A stretch of DNA of 64,000 bases from Schnuerera sp. xch1. GTDB lineage: Bacteria; Bacillota; Clostridia; Tissierellales; Tepidimicrobiaceae. The position numbers and the translations under genes are program-made. Positions 36,996-45,953 of this stretch are shown here, one piece after another. Under the pieces are notes generated by a model. The model ran no database searches. It saw nothing but the letters and a program-made list of their open reading frames with translations, and was not told the DNA's origin. The DNA lies in contig NZ_JAIOUP010000005.1 in assembly GCF_019931165.1 (NCBI RefSeq), positions 56,267-120,266 of the forward strand, given 5' to 3'. The first letter of the stretch is position 1, and each line of letters begins with the position of its first letter.

Positions 36996-37220
36996 ATGAA
37001 AGACTTGATAAAGAGAATAAATGAACTTGCACATAAATCTAAAACCGTTGAATTAACAAAATCAGAAAAGGAAGAACAACAAAAATTACGACAACAATAC
37101 TTGAACACATTCAGAAAAAATATGAAAAAGACTTTAATGAATGTTAAAGTTATGGATAAAGAAGGAAACGATGTTACTCCTGAGAAAGTAAAATATGAAC
37201 AAAAAAAATATAATAATTAA
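36996..37220 (+). CDS. DUF896 (YnzC) family protein
   Basis: A 74-residue basic helical protein. DLIKRINELAHKSKT at the start, LTKSEKEEQQKLRQQYL near residue 20 and FRKNMKKTLMNVKVMDKEGNDVTP after that match DUF896. Its role is not established; a Bacillus member is linked to the SOS response. GGAGAG lies six bases before the ATG and a terminator follows. Confidence 0.9.
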   Translation: MKDLIKRINELAHKSKTVELTKSEKEEQQKLRQQYLNTFRKNMKKTLMNVKVMDKEGNDVTPEKVKYEQKKYNN

Positions 37221-37254
37221 GTAACAATACATTTAATCTTTCTATACACAACAA

Positions 37255-37299
37255 AAGCAGAAGATAAAATTTCTTCACTTCAAATCTTGCCTTCTGCTT
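37255..37299. terminator. Bidirectional terminator between DUF896 and oppF
   Basis: AAGCAGAAG and CTTCTGCTT pair across a 27-base AT-rich loop in the gap between two converging genes. Confidence 0.55.
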
Positions 37300-37338
37300 C
37301 ATTATATATTAAAATCTGGTGAATCCCATCCCTCAGAT

Positions 37339-38334
37339 TTAGTATAGATGACACAATACAAAATGTCCATTTTCCACTTCCCTTTCTGTGGGCATCTTCT
37401 CCATACATATTTGTTTTGCATAAGGACACCTATCATGAAAATAGCATCCTGAAGGTAAATTGATAGAACTTGGTATTTCTCCCCTTATACCTTTAGAATT
37501 TTTTAGATTTGTACCAGACAACTTAGGTACAGAAGAAAATAAAGCTTTAGTATAAGGATGTAGAGGATTATCAAATATATTAACTTTGCTTCCCTTTTCT
37601 ACAATCTTACCTAAATACATGACCCCAAGATCATCACTTATATGTTTCACTACTGAGAGATCATGGGCTATAAATAGGTAAGAAAAGTTATATTCCTTCT
37701 TTAAGTCCATTAATAGATTCAATATTTGTGCTTGAATAGAGACATCAAGAGCGGAAACTGGCTCATCTGCAATTATAAACTCTGGTTCAACTGCCAGTGC
37801 TCTAGCTATACCAATTCTTTGCCTTTGGCCTCCACTAAATTGGTGTGGATATCTTGTTGCTTGTTCAGGCCTTATCCCAACCTTTCCTAAAATATCCAAA
37901 GCTTTTTCCTTCGCTTCGCTTTTTGAAGCTGCAACTCCGTGAAATAACATAGGTTCAGTAATTATATTTAATACTTTTTGCTTGGAATTTAATGAAGCAT
38001 ATGGGTCTTGAAATATCATTTGCATTCTCTTTCTGTATTTAAGCATTTCTGTTCTAGTAAGGTCTGTTATATTTTCTCCCGCAAACTCAACAGTACCACC
38101 TTTAGGTTCGATAAGTTTAATTATTGTTCTTGCAGTTGTTGACTTTCCACATCCTGATTCACCAACTAAACTAAAGACCTTGCCCTTATCTACGCTAAAC
38201 GATATATCATTTACGGCACGTACAATACGTTCTTCCTTTACAAACTTACCATTTTTAAATTTAATCTTACCTAAAATTCCTTTATCAAGTTCAAATCTTT
38301 GTTCTAAATTTTTTACTTTAAGAATCGTATTCAT
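37339..38334 (-). CDS. oppF: Oligopeptide ABC transporter ATP-binding protein OppF
   Basis: A 331-residue ATPase. Walker A GESGCGKSTTAR is near residue 58, signature FSGGQRQRIGIARAL near 164, Walker B FIIADEPVSALD near 185 and the C-terminal cysteine motif GCYFHDRCPYAKQIC near 298. OppF and OppD together drive peptide or dipeptide-like uptake. Its ATG directly abuts the oppD stop. It ends the rpiR-opp transcription unit. Confidence 0.93.
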   Translation of the reverse strand: MNTILKVKNLEQRFELDKGILGKIKFKNGKFVKEERIVRAVNDISFSVDKGKVFSLVGESGCGKSTTARTIIKLIEPKGGTVEFAGENITDLTRTEMLKYRKRMQMIFQDPYASLNSKQKVLNIITEPMLFHGVAASKSEAKEKALDILGKVGIRPEQATRYPHQFSGGQRQRIGIARALAVEPEFIIADEPVSALDVSIQAQILNLLMDLKKEYNFSYLFIAHDLSVVKHISDDLGVMYLGKIVEKGSKVNIFDNPLHPYTKALFSSVPKLSGTNLKNSKGIRGEIPSSINLPSGCYFHDRCPYAKQICMEKMPTEREVENGHFVLCHLY

Positions 38335-39318
38335 TTATTTCTCGCCCCCTTTTAATGGGAAATGACATGCAATATAGTGACTTTGACCAACTTGTTGAAG
38401 TTCTGGTTCTTCTTCCTTACATATTTGTTTACAATATCTACACCTTGGGGAAAAATTACATCCTTCAGGAAGATCAAACATATTAGGTACGATACCTGAT
38501 ATTGATTCCAACTTCTTTTTATCTTTATCAAGATCTGGAATAGAATTTATCAATCCTTCTGTATATGGATGCTTATACTCTTTTATAATATCTTTTGTGT
38601 TCCCTGTTTCAATGATTTTTCCGCAATACATAACATTTATTCTATCCGCTATTTCTGATATAACAGCTAAATCATGAGTAATAAGCATCAATGCACATCC
38701 ATGTTCTTCTACAAGATTTTGCATAAGTTTTAATATTTGAGCTTGTATGGTAACATCTAGTGCTGTTGTAGGCTCATCTGCTATTATAAGTTTTGGGCTT
38801 GCAGCAAGAGCAGTAGCTATTACTACTCTTTGCCTCATACCCCCACTAAATTGATGAGGATAGCTTTTCATTCTGCTCTCAGGGTTTGAAATACCAACAG
38901 ATTTTAATAATTCAATACATTTTTGTTTTCTTTGGCTTTTTGTTAAATCTTTCTCATGTAATAATAATACTTCTTCTATTTGTTTTCCTATTGTATATAC
39001 TGGATTTAGTGATGTCATAGGATCTTGAAATATCATAGAAATATCTTTGCCTCTGACTTTATTCATTTGATTTTCTGATTTTTTCATTAAATTTTCACCG
39101 TTGTATATTATTTCTCCAGTTTCGATTTTACCAGGTTCTTCTATAAGACGTATCACTGAAAAACCTGTTACTGATTTTCCTCCTCCAGATTCTCCAACAA
39201 CACCTAATATTTCTCCTTCATTTATATCAAAACTTACATCATCTACTGCTTTTACTGTTCCCTTAAATGTATGAAAATAAGTTCTTAAATTTCTCACTTC
39301 CAATATCTTTTTTGCCAT
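38335..39318 (-). CDS. oppD: Oligopeptide ABC transporter ATP-binding protein OppD
   Basis: A 327-residue ATPase. It shows Walker A GESGGGKSVTGF near residue 41, signature FSGGMRQRVVIATAL near 153, Walker B LIIADEPTTALD near 174 and the C-terminal iron-sulfur-like motif GCNFSPRCRYCKQIC near 290. AAGGGGTGA precedes its ATG. It pairs with OppF to form the ATPase dimer of the importer. Confidence 0.93.
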   Translation of the reverse strand: MAKKILEVRNLRTYFHTFKGTVKAVDDVSFDINEGEILGVVGESGGGKSVTGFSVIRLIEEPGKIETGEIIYNGENLMKKSENQMNKVRGKDISMIFQDPMTSLNPVYTIGKQIEEVLLLHEKDLTKSQRKQKCIELLKSVGISNPESRMKSYPHQFSGGMRQRVVIATALAASPKLIIADEPTTALDVTIQAQILKLMQNLVEEHGCALMLITHDLAVISEIADRINVMYCGKIIETGNTKDIIKEYKHPYTEGLINSIPDLDKDKKKLESISGIVPNMFDLPEGCNFSPRCRYCKQICKEEEPELQQVGQSHYIACHFPLKGGEK

Positions 39319-39332
39319 TTCTTCACCCCTTT

Positions 39333-40256
39333 TTATTTCAATTTAGGATTTAATTCATCTCTTAAAAAATCACCTAATAAATTAATGCCAAAAACAATAA
39401 GCATAATATATAATCCAGGGAAAATTGTTACCCACCACATTCCACTATACAATACATCAAATCCGTTGCTACATAACATGCCTAGAGAAGGTCTAGTGAT
39501 AGGAACTCCTAACCCTAAAAAACTTAATGTAGCTTCAGTAAGTATATTGCTACCTACTTGCATCGTTACTAATACTATGATAGATGTAAGAACATTTGGG
39601 AAAACATGCTTAAGTATAATCTTCAAGTTTGGCAACCCTATAACTTTAGTCGCTTCTATGTATTCCTGTTTTTTTACAGATAAAACTTCTCCCCTAACAG
39701 TTCTTGCAAATTTTACCCAACCTACTATAGTTAGAGTAATTAATATGTTAACTACACCTCTTCCCAATACGGACATTACAAACAAGGCGATTAACATAGT
39801 GGGAAATGAAAGCATAACATCTGCTATACGCATAATTAGTGCATCTACTTTTCCTCCAAAATAACCTGAGATAATACCTAACGCTATTCCTAATACACTA
39901 GATAATAATGTGGATACAATCCCTATAACCAATGAAACTCTACTCCCATAAACTATAGCACTGAACATATCCCTACCTTGCTGATCTGTTCCTAATATAA
40001 ATGTTGATTCACCACCTTCAATCCATGCAGGAGGCGTATATGCATTATTTAATTCGATTTCGGACATATTATATGGATCTTGTATTGTAAATAATGGCCC
40101 GAATATTGCAATTAAGATAACTGAAATTATAATAATTGATCCAATAATTGCTAGAACTGACCTTTTATAGTTATAAAAAAACTCTGATTTTAAAAATAAT
40201 TTCCATTTACTGTTCTTTGTCCCTATATTATTAATAGTTTGAGCTTCAGTTTTCAT
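39333..40256 (-). CDS. oppC: Oligopeptide ABC transporter permease OppC
   Basis: A 307-residue permease with about six membrane segments. The N-terminal membrane helix near residue 40 and the DPYNMSEIELNNAY loop are typical of OppC/DppC. The cytoplasmic EAA loop VRGEVLSVKKQEYIEATKVIGLPNLKI lies near residues 187-213. It forms the channel with OppB. AGGTAGGTGA precedes its ATG. Confidence 0.93.
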   Translation of the reverse strand: MKTEAQTINNIGTKNSKWKLFLKSEFFYNYKRSVLAIIGSIIIISVILIAIFGPLFTIQDPYNMSEIELNNAYTPPAWIEGGESTFILGTDQQGRDMFSAIVYGSRVSLVIGIVSTLLSSVLGIALGIISGYFGGKVDALIMRIADVMLSFPTMLIALFVMSVLGRGVVNILITLTIVGWVKFARTVRGEVLSVKKQEYIEATKVIGLPNLKIILKHVFPNVLTSIIVLVTMQVGSNILTEATLSFLGLGVPITRPSLGMLCSNGFDVLYSGMWWVTIFPGLYIMLIVFGINLLGDFLRDELNPKLK

Positions 40257-40271
40257 GTTATCACCTACCTT

Positions 40272-41240
40272 TTATTGATTTAAATCTATTCTAGGATCTA
40301 TAATTGTATAAAGTATATCTACGACAAAGTTTATAAACACGAACATAACTGCAACAAACAATATGTATGCTGCAATAATGGGTCTGTCAGCACTATTTAT
40401 TGCATCAATAAGTAATTTCCCCATCCCAGGCCATGCAAATATTGTTTCAGTTATTGTTGTAAATGCTATAAGTGAACCAAGCTGCAAACCAAATACTGTA
40501 ACTACTGGTATTAAAGTATTTTTTAGAGCATGTCCAAACAATACTTTTCTTGTTGGAACACCTTTAGCTCGTGCAAATTTTACATAATCTTGTCTAATGC
40601 TTTCTTGCATTCCACCTCGGGTTAAACGGACTATTTGTGCTATATTACCTATTGCAAGTGTTATTGCAGGTAAGATTACGTGTTTCAACCCATCAATAGT
40701 TGCAAGACTAGTTTCAATACCTAAAAAAGTTCCCATCTCTCCTCTACCTGACACTGGAAGAACTCCCAAAGTTAAACTGAATAAAATTATCATTACCATA
40801 CCAATCCAAAATGAGGGAAGTGATATTCCTGCTATGGATAATGTCATAACTATTTTACTAAAAAGTTTCTTTGAGTATGCTCCTGAAAACACTCCTAACG
40901 GAATACCTATAGTTATTGCCAGAAACATAGCAAGTAGAACAATCTCCAATGTAGCAGGAAACCTTTCCATTATTAAACCTAATGCCGATTGATGATACAT
41001 ATATGACATACCAAAATCACCTTGAAGAGCATTTCTGATAAATACACCGTATTGTACATAGATAGGTTTATCTAACCCAAGATATTCCTCAACGACTTTA
41101 ATTTCTTCTTCCGTTGCATCTTCTCTAACCATCAGGTATACGGGATTTCCCATAACACTTGTGAATGCAAATATTAGTACGGATACTAAAAACAATACTA
41201 GAACTAGCTGAAATATCCTCTTTATAATATATTGAAACAT
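40272..41240 (-). CDS. oppB: Oligopeptide ABC transporter permease OppB
   Basis: A 322-residue permease with six membrane segments. Residues 1-30 hold the family opening IIKRIFQLVLVLFLVSVL, and the EAA loop RLTRGGMQESIRQDYVKFARAKGV lies near residues 205-230. GGAGGTGAAAGG precedes the ATG. A strong hairpin between oppA and oppB probably lowers permease expression relative to the binding protein. Confidence 0.93.
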   Translation of the reverse strand: MFQYIIKRIFQLVLVLFLVSVLIFAFTSVMGNPVYLMVREDATEEEIKVVEEYLGLDKPIYVQYGVFIRNALQGDFGMSYMYHQSALGLIMERFPATLEIVLLAMFLAITIGIPLGVFSGAYSKKLFSKIVMTLSIAGISLPSFWIGMVMIILFSLTLGVLPVSGRGEMGTFLGIETSLATIDGLKHVILPAITLAIGNIAQIVRLTRGGMQESIRQDYVKFARAKGVPTRKVLFGHALKNTLIPVVTVFGLQLGSLIAFTTITETIFAWPGMGKLLIDAINSADRPIIAAYILFVAVMFVFINFVVDILYTIIDPRIDLNQ

Positions 41241-41265
41241 CCTTTCACCTCCATGATTAATTAGA

Positions 41266-41306
41266 AATATAGTAAGAGAAAGAAATTCTTTCTCTTACCT
41301 ATATTA
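41266..41306 (-). terminator. Intercistronic hairpin between oppA and oppB
   Basis: Nineteen- to twenty-base near-complementary arms (41266-41284, 41287-41306) with a two-base loop form a long AT-rich stem. It lies eight bases past the oppA stop. It may partly terminate or protect the oppA message. Confidence 0.6.
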
Positions 41307-41313
41307 TTATTCT

Positions 41314-42969
41314 TTAGTTTGTAAATTCTATGTCCCAAGCATATATATAGTTATCTTTTCTTGGATGATATATTATACTATCATCATGAGCATATATATC
41401 ATTTTGGAAGTGTAATGGAATATAGGATATATCATCTGCTGCAATCTTCCATACTTCTTGCATTATGCTATCTCTTTCTTCTGGATCAACTGTTGCTATT
41501 GCTCTATCGATTAGCTCATCAGTTTCAGGATTTTGATAGTAGCCTCTATTTACTCCACCGTAACCTTCTTTTATATAACCGTCTTGCGACATACTATAAA
41601 CAAGGTCTAGCCCCATGAGAGCACTCTCTCCACCACTATCAGCCCATCCAGTCATACAGAAGTGAGTATTATCTCCCTCTCTATTAAGTCCAGCTATATA
41701 ATTAAAGAATATAGATCGTGACATTAAGTTTAAGTTAACTTTAATACCAACCTTTTCTAAGTATCCAGCAACTGCAGTTGCAATTTCAGCATCATTTATA
41801 TATCTATCATTGGAAGAATCCAAAGTGATTTCAAATCTATATCCATCATCTTGCCTTGGATATCCAGCTTCATCTAATAACTTTTCTGCCAGTTCAGCAT
41901 CATAATCTAATCTTTTTATATCTGGATTGTATCCATTATATCCTTCTGGAATATAAGTTGCAGCAGGTGTAGCAAAACCATTCATTACATTTTCAATAAT
42001 TTCATCTTCATTTATTGCACGATAGATAGCTTCTCTAACCTTTATATTCTTAAATGGATTTGAACCATCTGGAGATTTTAAAGGCATGTCCGCATCTGGG
42101 CTTGGATTGTCTGTCCATCCTGCTAAATTAAGATATATTACCCTTAAACTTGGTTGAGTTATAATATTAATACTATCATTTGATTCAAGTGATTCAACAT
42201 CTCGTACTGGTACATCAGTTATGAAGTTAACCGCACCAGAAACCATATTTGCTGTACGTGTACTTGCATTAGTTATAGGCTTAAATACAACCTTCTCGGC
42301 TTCTGGTGATTCTCCCCAAAAATCTTCATTTCTTTCAAATATTATCTCGTCACCCCTTCTATGTTCTACAAACTTATATCTACCTGTTCCATTAGGATTT
42401 AGAGCAATCCATTCATCTGTTTGTCCTTCACAAGTTTCCTTATCCAAAATCATAAGGTCCTTTAGGTGTGCAAGAAGTAACGCATTTGGTTCATTACAAA
42501 CAACTTCTATAGTATAATCATCAACTTTTTTATAGCTTTCCACTGTAGATAGACAATACTTAAATGCTGATACTTCTTCTAATGATCTATCAAATGAATA
42601 AATAACATCATCTGCTGTAAAATCATTTCCATTGTGGAATTTAACACCTTCTCTCAAGTAAAAAGTCCAAGTTAAAGCATCTTCTGACACTTCCCAATCT
42701 TCGGCAAGAGCAGGTTGTATTTCTAAATCCCTATTAGGTACTACAAGTTGATCATATAGATGATTGTTTATAGCATTAGTAATTGTTTCATTCAATACAT
42801 ATGGATCTAAAGATTGTGCATCTCCAGCTAATGCTATTACTACTTCTTTTGAACCATTTCCATCTGTTGTGTCAGAGTCACTACTAGTTTTAGTATCGCT
42901 ACCACAGCCTGTTAGCAAAGAGACTAGTAGTACCATGACTAAAAAAATTACAGTTATTTTCCTTCTCAT
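41314..42969 (-). CDS. oppA: Oligopeptide-binding lipoprotein OppA (family 5)
   Basis: A 551-residue binding protein. The signal ends in lipobox LLTGC near residue 22, and the mature domain opens with VVIALAGDAQSLDP. YLREGVKFHNGNDFTADDVIYSF near residue 110 is the SBP_bac_5 signature. Start ATG 42969 has AGGAGG seven bases upstream; the ATG two codons earlier is too close to it. It delivers peptides or peptide-like compounds to OppBC. Confidence 0.93.
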   Translation of the reverse strand: MRRKITVIFLVMVLLVSLLTGCGSDTKTSSDSDTTDGNGSKEVVIALAGDAQSLDPYVLNETITNAINNHLYDQLVVPNRDLEIQPALAEDWEVSEDALTWTFYLREGVKFHNGNDFTADDVIYSFDRSLEEVSAFKYCLSTVESYKKVDDYTIEVVCNEPNALLLAHLKDLMILDKETCEGQTDEWIALNPNGTGRYKFVEHRRGDEIIFERNEDFWGESPEAEKVVFKPITNASTRTANMVSGAVNFITDVPVRDVESLESNDSINIITQPSLRVIYLNLAGWTDNPSPDADMPLKSPDGSNPFKNIKVREAIYRAINEDEIIENVMNGFATPAATYIPEGYNGYNPDIKRLDYDAELAEKLLDEAGYPRQDDGYRFEITLDSSNDRYINDAEIATAVAGYLEKVGIKVNLNLMSRSIFFNYIAGLNREGDNTHFCMTGWADSGGESALMGLDLVYSMSQDGYIKEGYGGVNRGYYQNPETDELIDRAIATVDPEERDSIMQEVWKIAADDISYIPLHFQNDIYAHDDSIIYHPRKDNYIYAWDIEFTN

Positions 42970-43147
42970 ATTCATTCCTCCTCATATTTTTTTTAAAAAA
43001 AATACCACTTATGGGTATTTTAATGACTGTGTGTGATAATCTAAATAATAGACAAAATATTTTGATAATTTTACGTGGTCAAACGATTAAGAAATGTATG
43101 TAAAAGTAAAATAATTTTCCTTATCGAACAATAAATATGAAATATGC

Positions 43148-44005
43148 TCAGTTATTCTTTACCTGTTTTTTTAGTGAAGAACGAATCTGTTCTAACTTTT
43201 CTAGATACATCATTAAGTTATCTCTCATATTAAAGCTAATCATAACTAGCAATATCTCAATTAAACAAGTAGTAGCTGAAATAAAATTTAGGAAGACAAG
43301 CGAACTACTATTACATCTTAAAATATATTTTGAACCCTTGGCTATTGGAGATTCATCACTATCCGTTATAGAAATAAAGGTATAATTATTTTCAATTAGA
43401 TATCTGCTAAGACCAATAACATTATGAGAATATTTGGGAAAAGATATTAAAATAAAACAATCTTCCTCTGTCGCCCTTGAAAAATCTAAACTTGCTGATA
43501 TTATATCTCCCACTTTTACTATTCTACTATCGATGTTTATTAACTTTAATCTACTGTTAAGATACTCAGCAATAACTTCTGACATTCCCTGCCCACATAT
43601 GTATACTTTTTTAGTCTTACTAATTACTTGTGATATTTCTTCAAGATCACCAATACTATTATCTTTAATGATTCTTTCATGATTAAATCTTTGTAATTTT
43701 ATAGTGTTGTTGTAAGCATCATATGAATTTTTAATCTCCTTGAGTGACGATTTTACTTTAATTGGAACATCAAACTGTCTTGTAATTAACTCTTGAAAAA
43801 GTTTTTTTAACTCTGTAAAGGAATCTATGCCAATATTCTTACAAAAATTTAATATAGTCACTTCAGAAACATTAATCTCTTCACTAATTTCTTTTAAACT
43901 CATAAAACCGATTTTATCGCTATTATTTATAAGATATTGAGCAATAATCTTCTGTTTATTAGTTAAATGTTCCAAATTGTCAGATATAATACCAACAATT
44001 TCCAA
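43148..44005 (-). CDS. MurR/RpiR-family transcriptional regulator
   Basis: A 285-residue regulator. An N-terminal helix-turn-helix spans FMSLKEISEEINVSEVTILNFCKNIG (about residues 31-56). A SIS sugar-phosphate domain follows, with VYICGQGMSEVIAEYLNSRL near 130 and ILISFPKYSHNVI near 180. Frames begin at GTG/ATG codons 44014 and 44011 but AAAGGAG is only two bases away; TTG 44005 has an eight-base spacing and is preferred. It lies 172 bp upstream of oppA on the same strand and probably controls the opp genes. Confidence 0.88.
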   Translation of the reverse strand: MEIVGIISDNLEHLTNKQKIIAQYLINNSDKIGFMSLKEISEEINVSEVTILNFCKNIGIDSFTELKKLFQELITRQFDVPIKVKSSLKEIKNSYDAYNNTIKLQRFNHERIIKDNSIGDLEEISQVISKTKKVYICGQGMSEVIAEYLNSRLKLINIDSRIVKVGDIISASLDFSRATEEDCFILISFPKYSHNVIGLSRYLIENNYTFISITDSDESPIAKGSKYILRCNSSSLVFLNFISATTCLIEILLVMISFNMRDNLMMYLEKLEQIRSSLKKQVKNN

Positions 44006-44221
44006 ATGCATCACTCCTTTTTTAAATATTACTATAATATTTTAATAAAGTCAACATATTTTTCAGAATTTTATATTTAATACTTTAATTTATAATCTTA
44101 TATATATTTTATTTATTCACTATGTAAATTGCATTTTTAAAAGTATACTAGATAATATAAATTAGTTTAAATATTTAAACTTTTGAAATGAATAATAAAA
44201 TTTATGATATAATGTGAAAAT

Positions 44222-44500
44222 CGACTGTTTACTAAATCAGGTGTATCTGCATATTATGCCACTGGATTAAAAAAAAGAGGTATAGAAATAACATTTAAAA
44301 TTGAAGATGAAAACTCCAAAATTATGCCAGCAATAATACTGGAAAGATTAAGAAAATTAGAAATTATAACAGATGATGAACTTAGAAAATTGGCAAAATA
44401 TTATGTTATGAAGATTAGAAATCACAAGCAAGAAATAGTTGGTGAGACAAAATTAGAATTCAAACTGATAAAGAATACACCAGTTATGCAAAAATCATAG
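44222..44500 (+). pseudogene. Asparaginase II-like C-terminal remnant
   Basis: A 92-codon frame ending at TAG 44498-44500 has no start. It reads LFTKSGVSAYYATGLKKRGI, then ITFKIEDENSKIMPAIILERL and QEIVGETKLEF. These match the end of the AnsA-type asparaginase II family (usually about 320 residues) with key glycines changed. The N-terminal two thirds are gone. Confidence 0.55.
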
Positions 44501-44502
44501 AA

Positions 44503-44530
44503 GGGGCTGTTTCAAAATAAAAAGCCCCTT
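44503..44530. repeat. IS-like terminal sequence (25 bases shared with 63867)
   Basis: GGGGCTGTTTCAAAATA followed by AAAAGCCCCTT forms a hairpin. The first 25 bases are identical to those at 63867-63891, where an IS-like element begins, and GGGCTGTTTCA is a familiar end of IS1182-type elements. It directly follows the asparaginase remnant. In 44531-44741 I see no gene. Confidence 0.5.
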
Positions 44531-44741
44531 ATTAACATAATAAATACATTACAAATAGCCTATAATCCCTACAGTAGCATTATCTACATCAGGTTCCAAG
44601 GGTTTAGGACTTATAGTCCAATCTCAGCACATAAATATTGGCTCCCCAGAATAGAAAATTAAATAATTAAGTTTTTGCAATTCTATTATATCAATTTTTA
44701 ATAATAAATTAATCATTTACTTTGCCAGCTGTACATGAATC

Positions 44742-45698
44742 TCACATAACTGAAGTCGTGGAAGTGTGTGTCGAATCTTCAATATTCTGTTCACTATATT
44801 TACTATTTTTATTAAAGTAATCTTTTAGCTTTCTTGGTCCTGACAGTATTTCTCTATCTATAAAAAGTGTGCCATCACTCTTTGTTTTAATACACCATTT
44901 TATTAGCATAATAAACCCATTTACAATTTCTATACCAGTTATACAACGGTGATGTACACAACTTCCATCGTTAAAATAAGCAGGTTCATCTACTCCAGGA
45001 AACATAGATCTATGATTATGTCCAGTAATAAGCAGATGTTTTTCCCTTATTACCCATTCTGTAAGTCTCCTAGCTACCCTATCTTTCTTCTTATAATTTT
45101 TAGCTGTTCTGATTGGATCATTTACACCAAATAGCTCAAGAGGCCTCCACAAATATCTAACAAAAAATCTGGATAACCTCCATAAACTATTATTTAATAA
45201 TTCTACCTGATGTCCATGTGTTAGAAAAATCTTATTGTTTGTTCCTTTATAATTTAACACTAATCCTTCATGTATTTTTACATTTGGAAATAAAGGTACA
45301 TATCCCTTTTTTCGTTCATCATAACATTGATATAAATTATTCTTTACAAACTTTTTATCCCTCTTCACCATATCATGATTCCCGAATATTAAATAGAGTC
45401 TATTCTCATTAAAAAATCTGGACATATTCCAAAATGTATCCTTATGAGCTTCATAAATATCAGAAAAACTTCTATTTTCCCATAACTCATCTCCATCTCC
45501 AATTTCAATATACGTATATCCCTTATTATAATAATAATCTAAGGCAGTAAAGAAAAGATTTTGATTCTTGAAAAAGTCATCCGCCCAGCTTCCATCTCCC
45601 CTATGGCAGTCACTCATCATGATAATTTTTGAAGAATCATCAATATAGATTTGTTCTGCTGATTGGAAAACTTTAGATATTCGCTTTAAGCCTAACAT
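44742..45698 (-). CDS. Metallophosphoesterase
   Basis: A 318-residue calcineurin-type phosphoesterase. The five metal motifs are in order: DCHRGDG near residue 31, EIGDGDE near 62, FGNHD near 103, THGHQ near 160 and GHNHR near 227. Related proteins hydrolyse UDP-diacylglucosamine or other phosphodiesters, but this Gram-positive lineage lacks lipid A, so the substrate is unknown. GGAGTGA precedes the ATG. It is transcribed away from arcA. Confidence 0.88.
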   Translation of the reverse strand: MLGLKRISKVFQSAEQIYIDDSSKIIMMSDCHRGDGSWADDFFKNQNLFFTALDYYYNKGYTYIEIGDGDELWENRSFSDIYEAHKDTFWNMSRFFNENRLYLIFGNHDMVKRDKKFVKNNLYQCYDERKKGYVPLFPNVKIHEGLVLNYKGTNNKIFLTHGHQVELLNNSLWRLSRFFVRYLWRPLELFGVNDPIRTAKNYKKKDRVARRLTEWVIREKHLLITGHNHRSMFPGVDEPAYFNDGSCVHHRCITGIEIVNGFIMLIKWCIKTKSDGTLFIDREILSGPRKLKDYFNKNSKYSEQNIEDSTHTSTTSVM

Positions 45699-45842
45699 AA
45701 AGATTCACTCCATTAATATTATTTATACCATAATATTAATGAAAGACATTTTTGATTCATTAATCTTTTAGTTATATTAAGATCTCTCATATTATCTCCT
45801 TTTTCTATAGAAAGCATTAGATCTTACAAGGAGAGATATATC

Positions 45843-45890
45843 ATGCCATGTGAACTTATAAAACAAGGTACTAAAATATTTTTTATTTAA
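45843..45890 (+). CDS. Possible 15-residue leader peptide before arcA
   Basis: A strong AAGGAGAG stands eight bases before ATG, followed by MPCELIKQGTKIFFI and a stop. The bases TATCTCCTT upstream (45793-45801) can pair with this ribosome binding site, and AAGATCT/AGATCTT arms enclose it. It may be a leader or just a relic; arcA starts 63 bases after its stop. Confidence 0.35.
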   Translation: MPCELIKQGTKIFFI

Positions 45891-45953
45891 GCATAATGAA
45901 AATTTAATAGGAAAAGACTATAGGTTAGAATACATATGGAAAGGATGAACAAT

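Noticed and set aside
44531..44741. Possible IS interior next to the IS-like end
   Set aside because: All frames are broken within a few codons and no transposase motif is visible.
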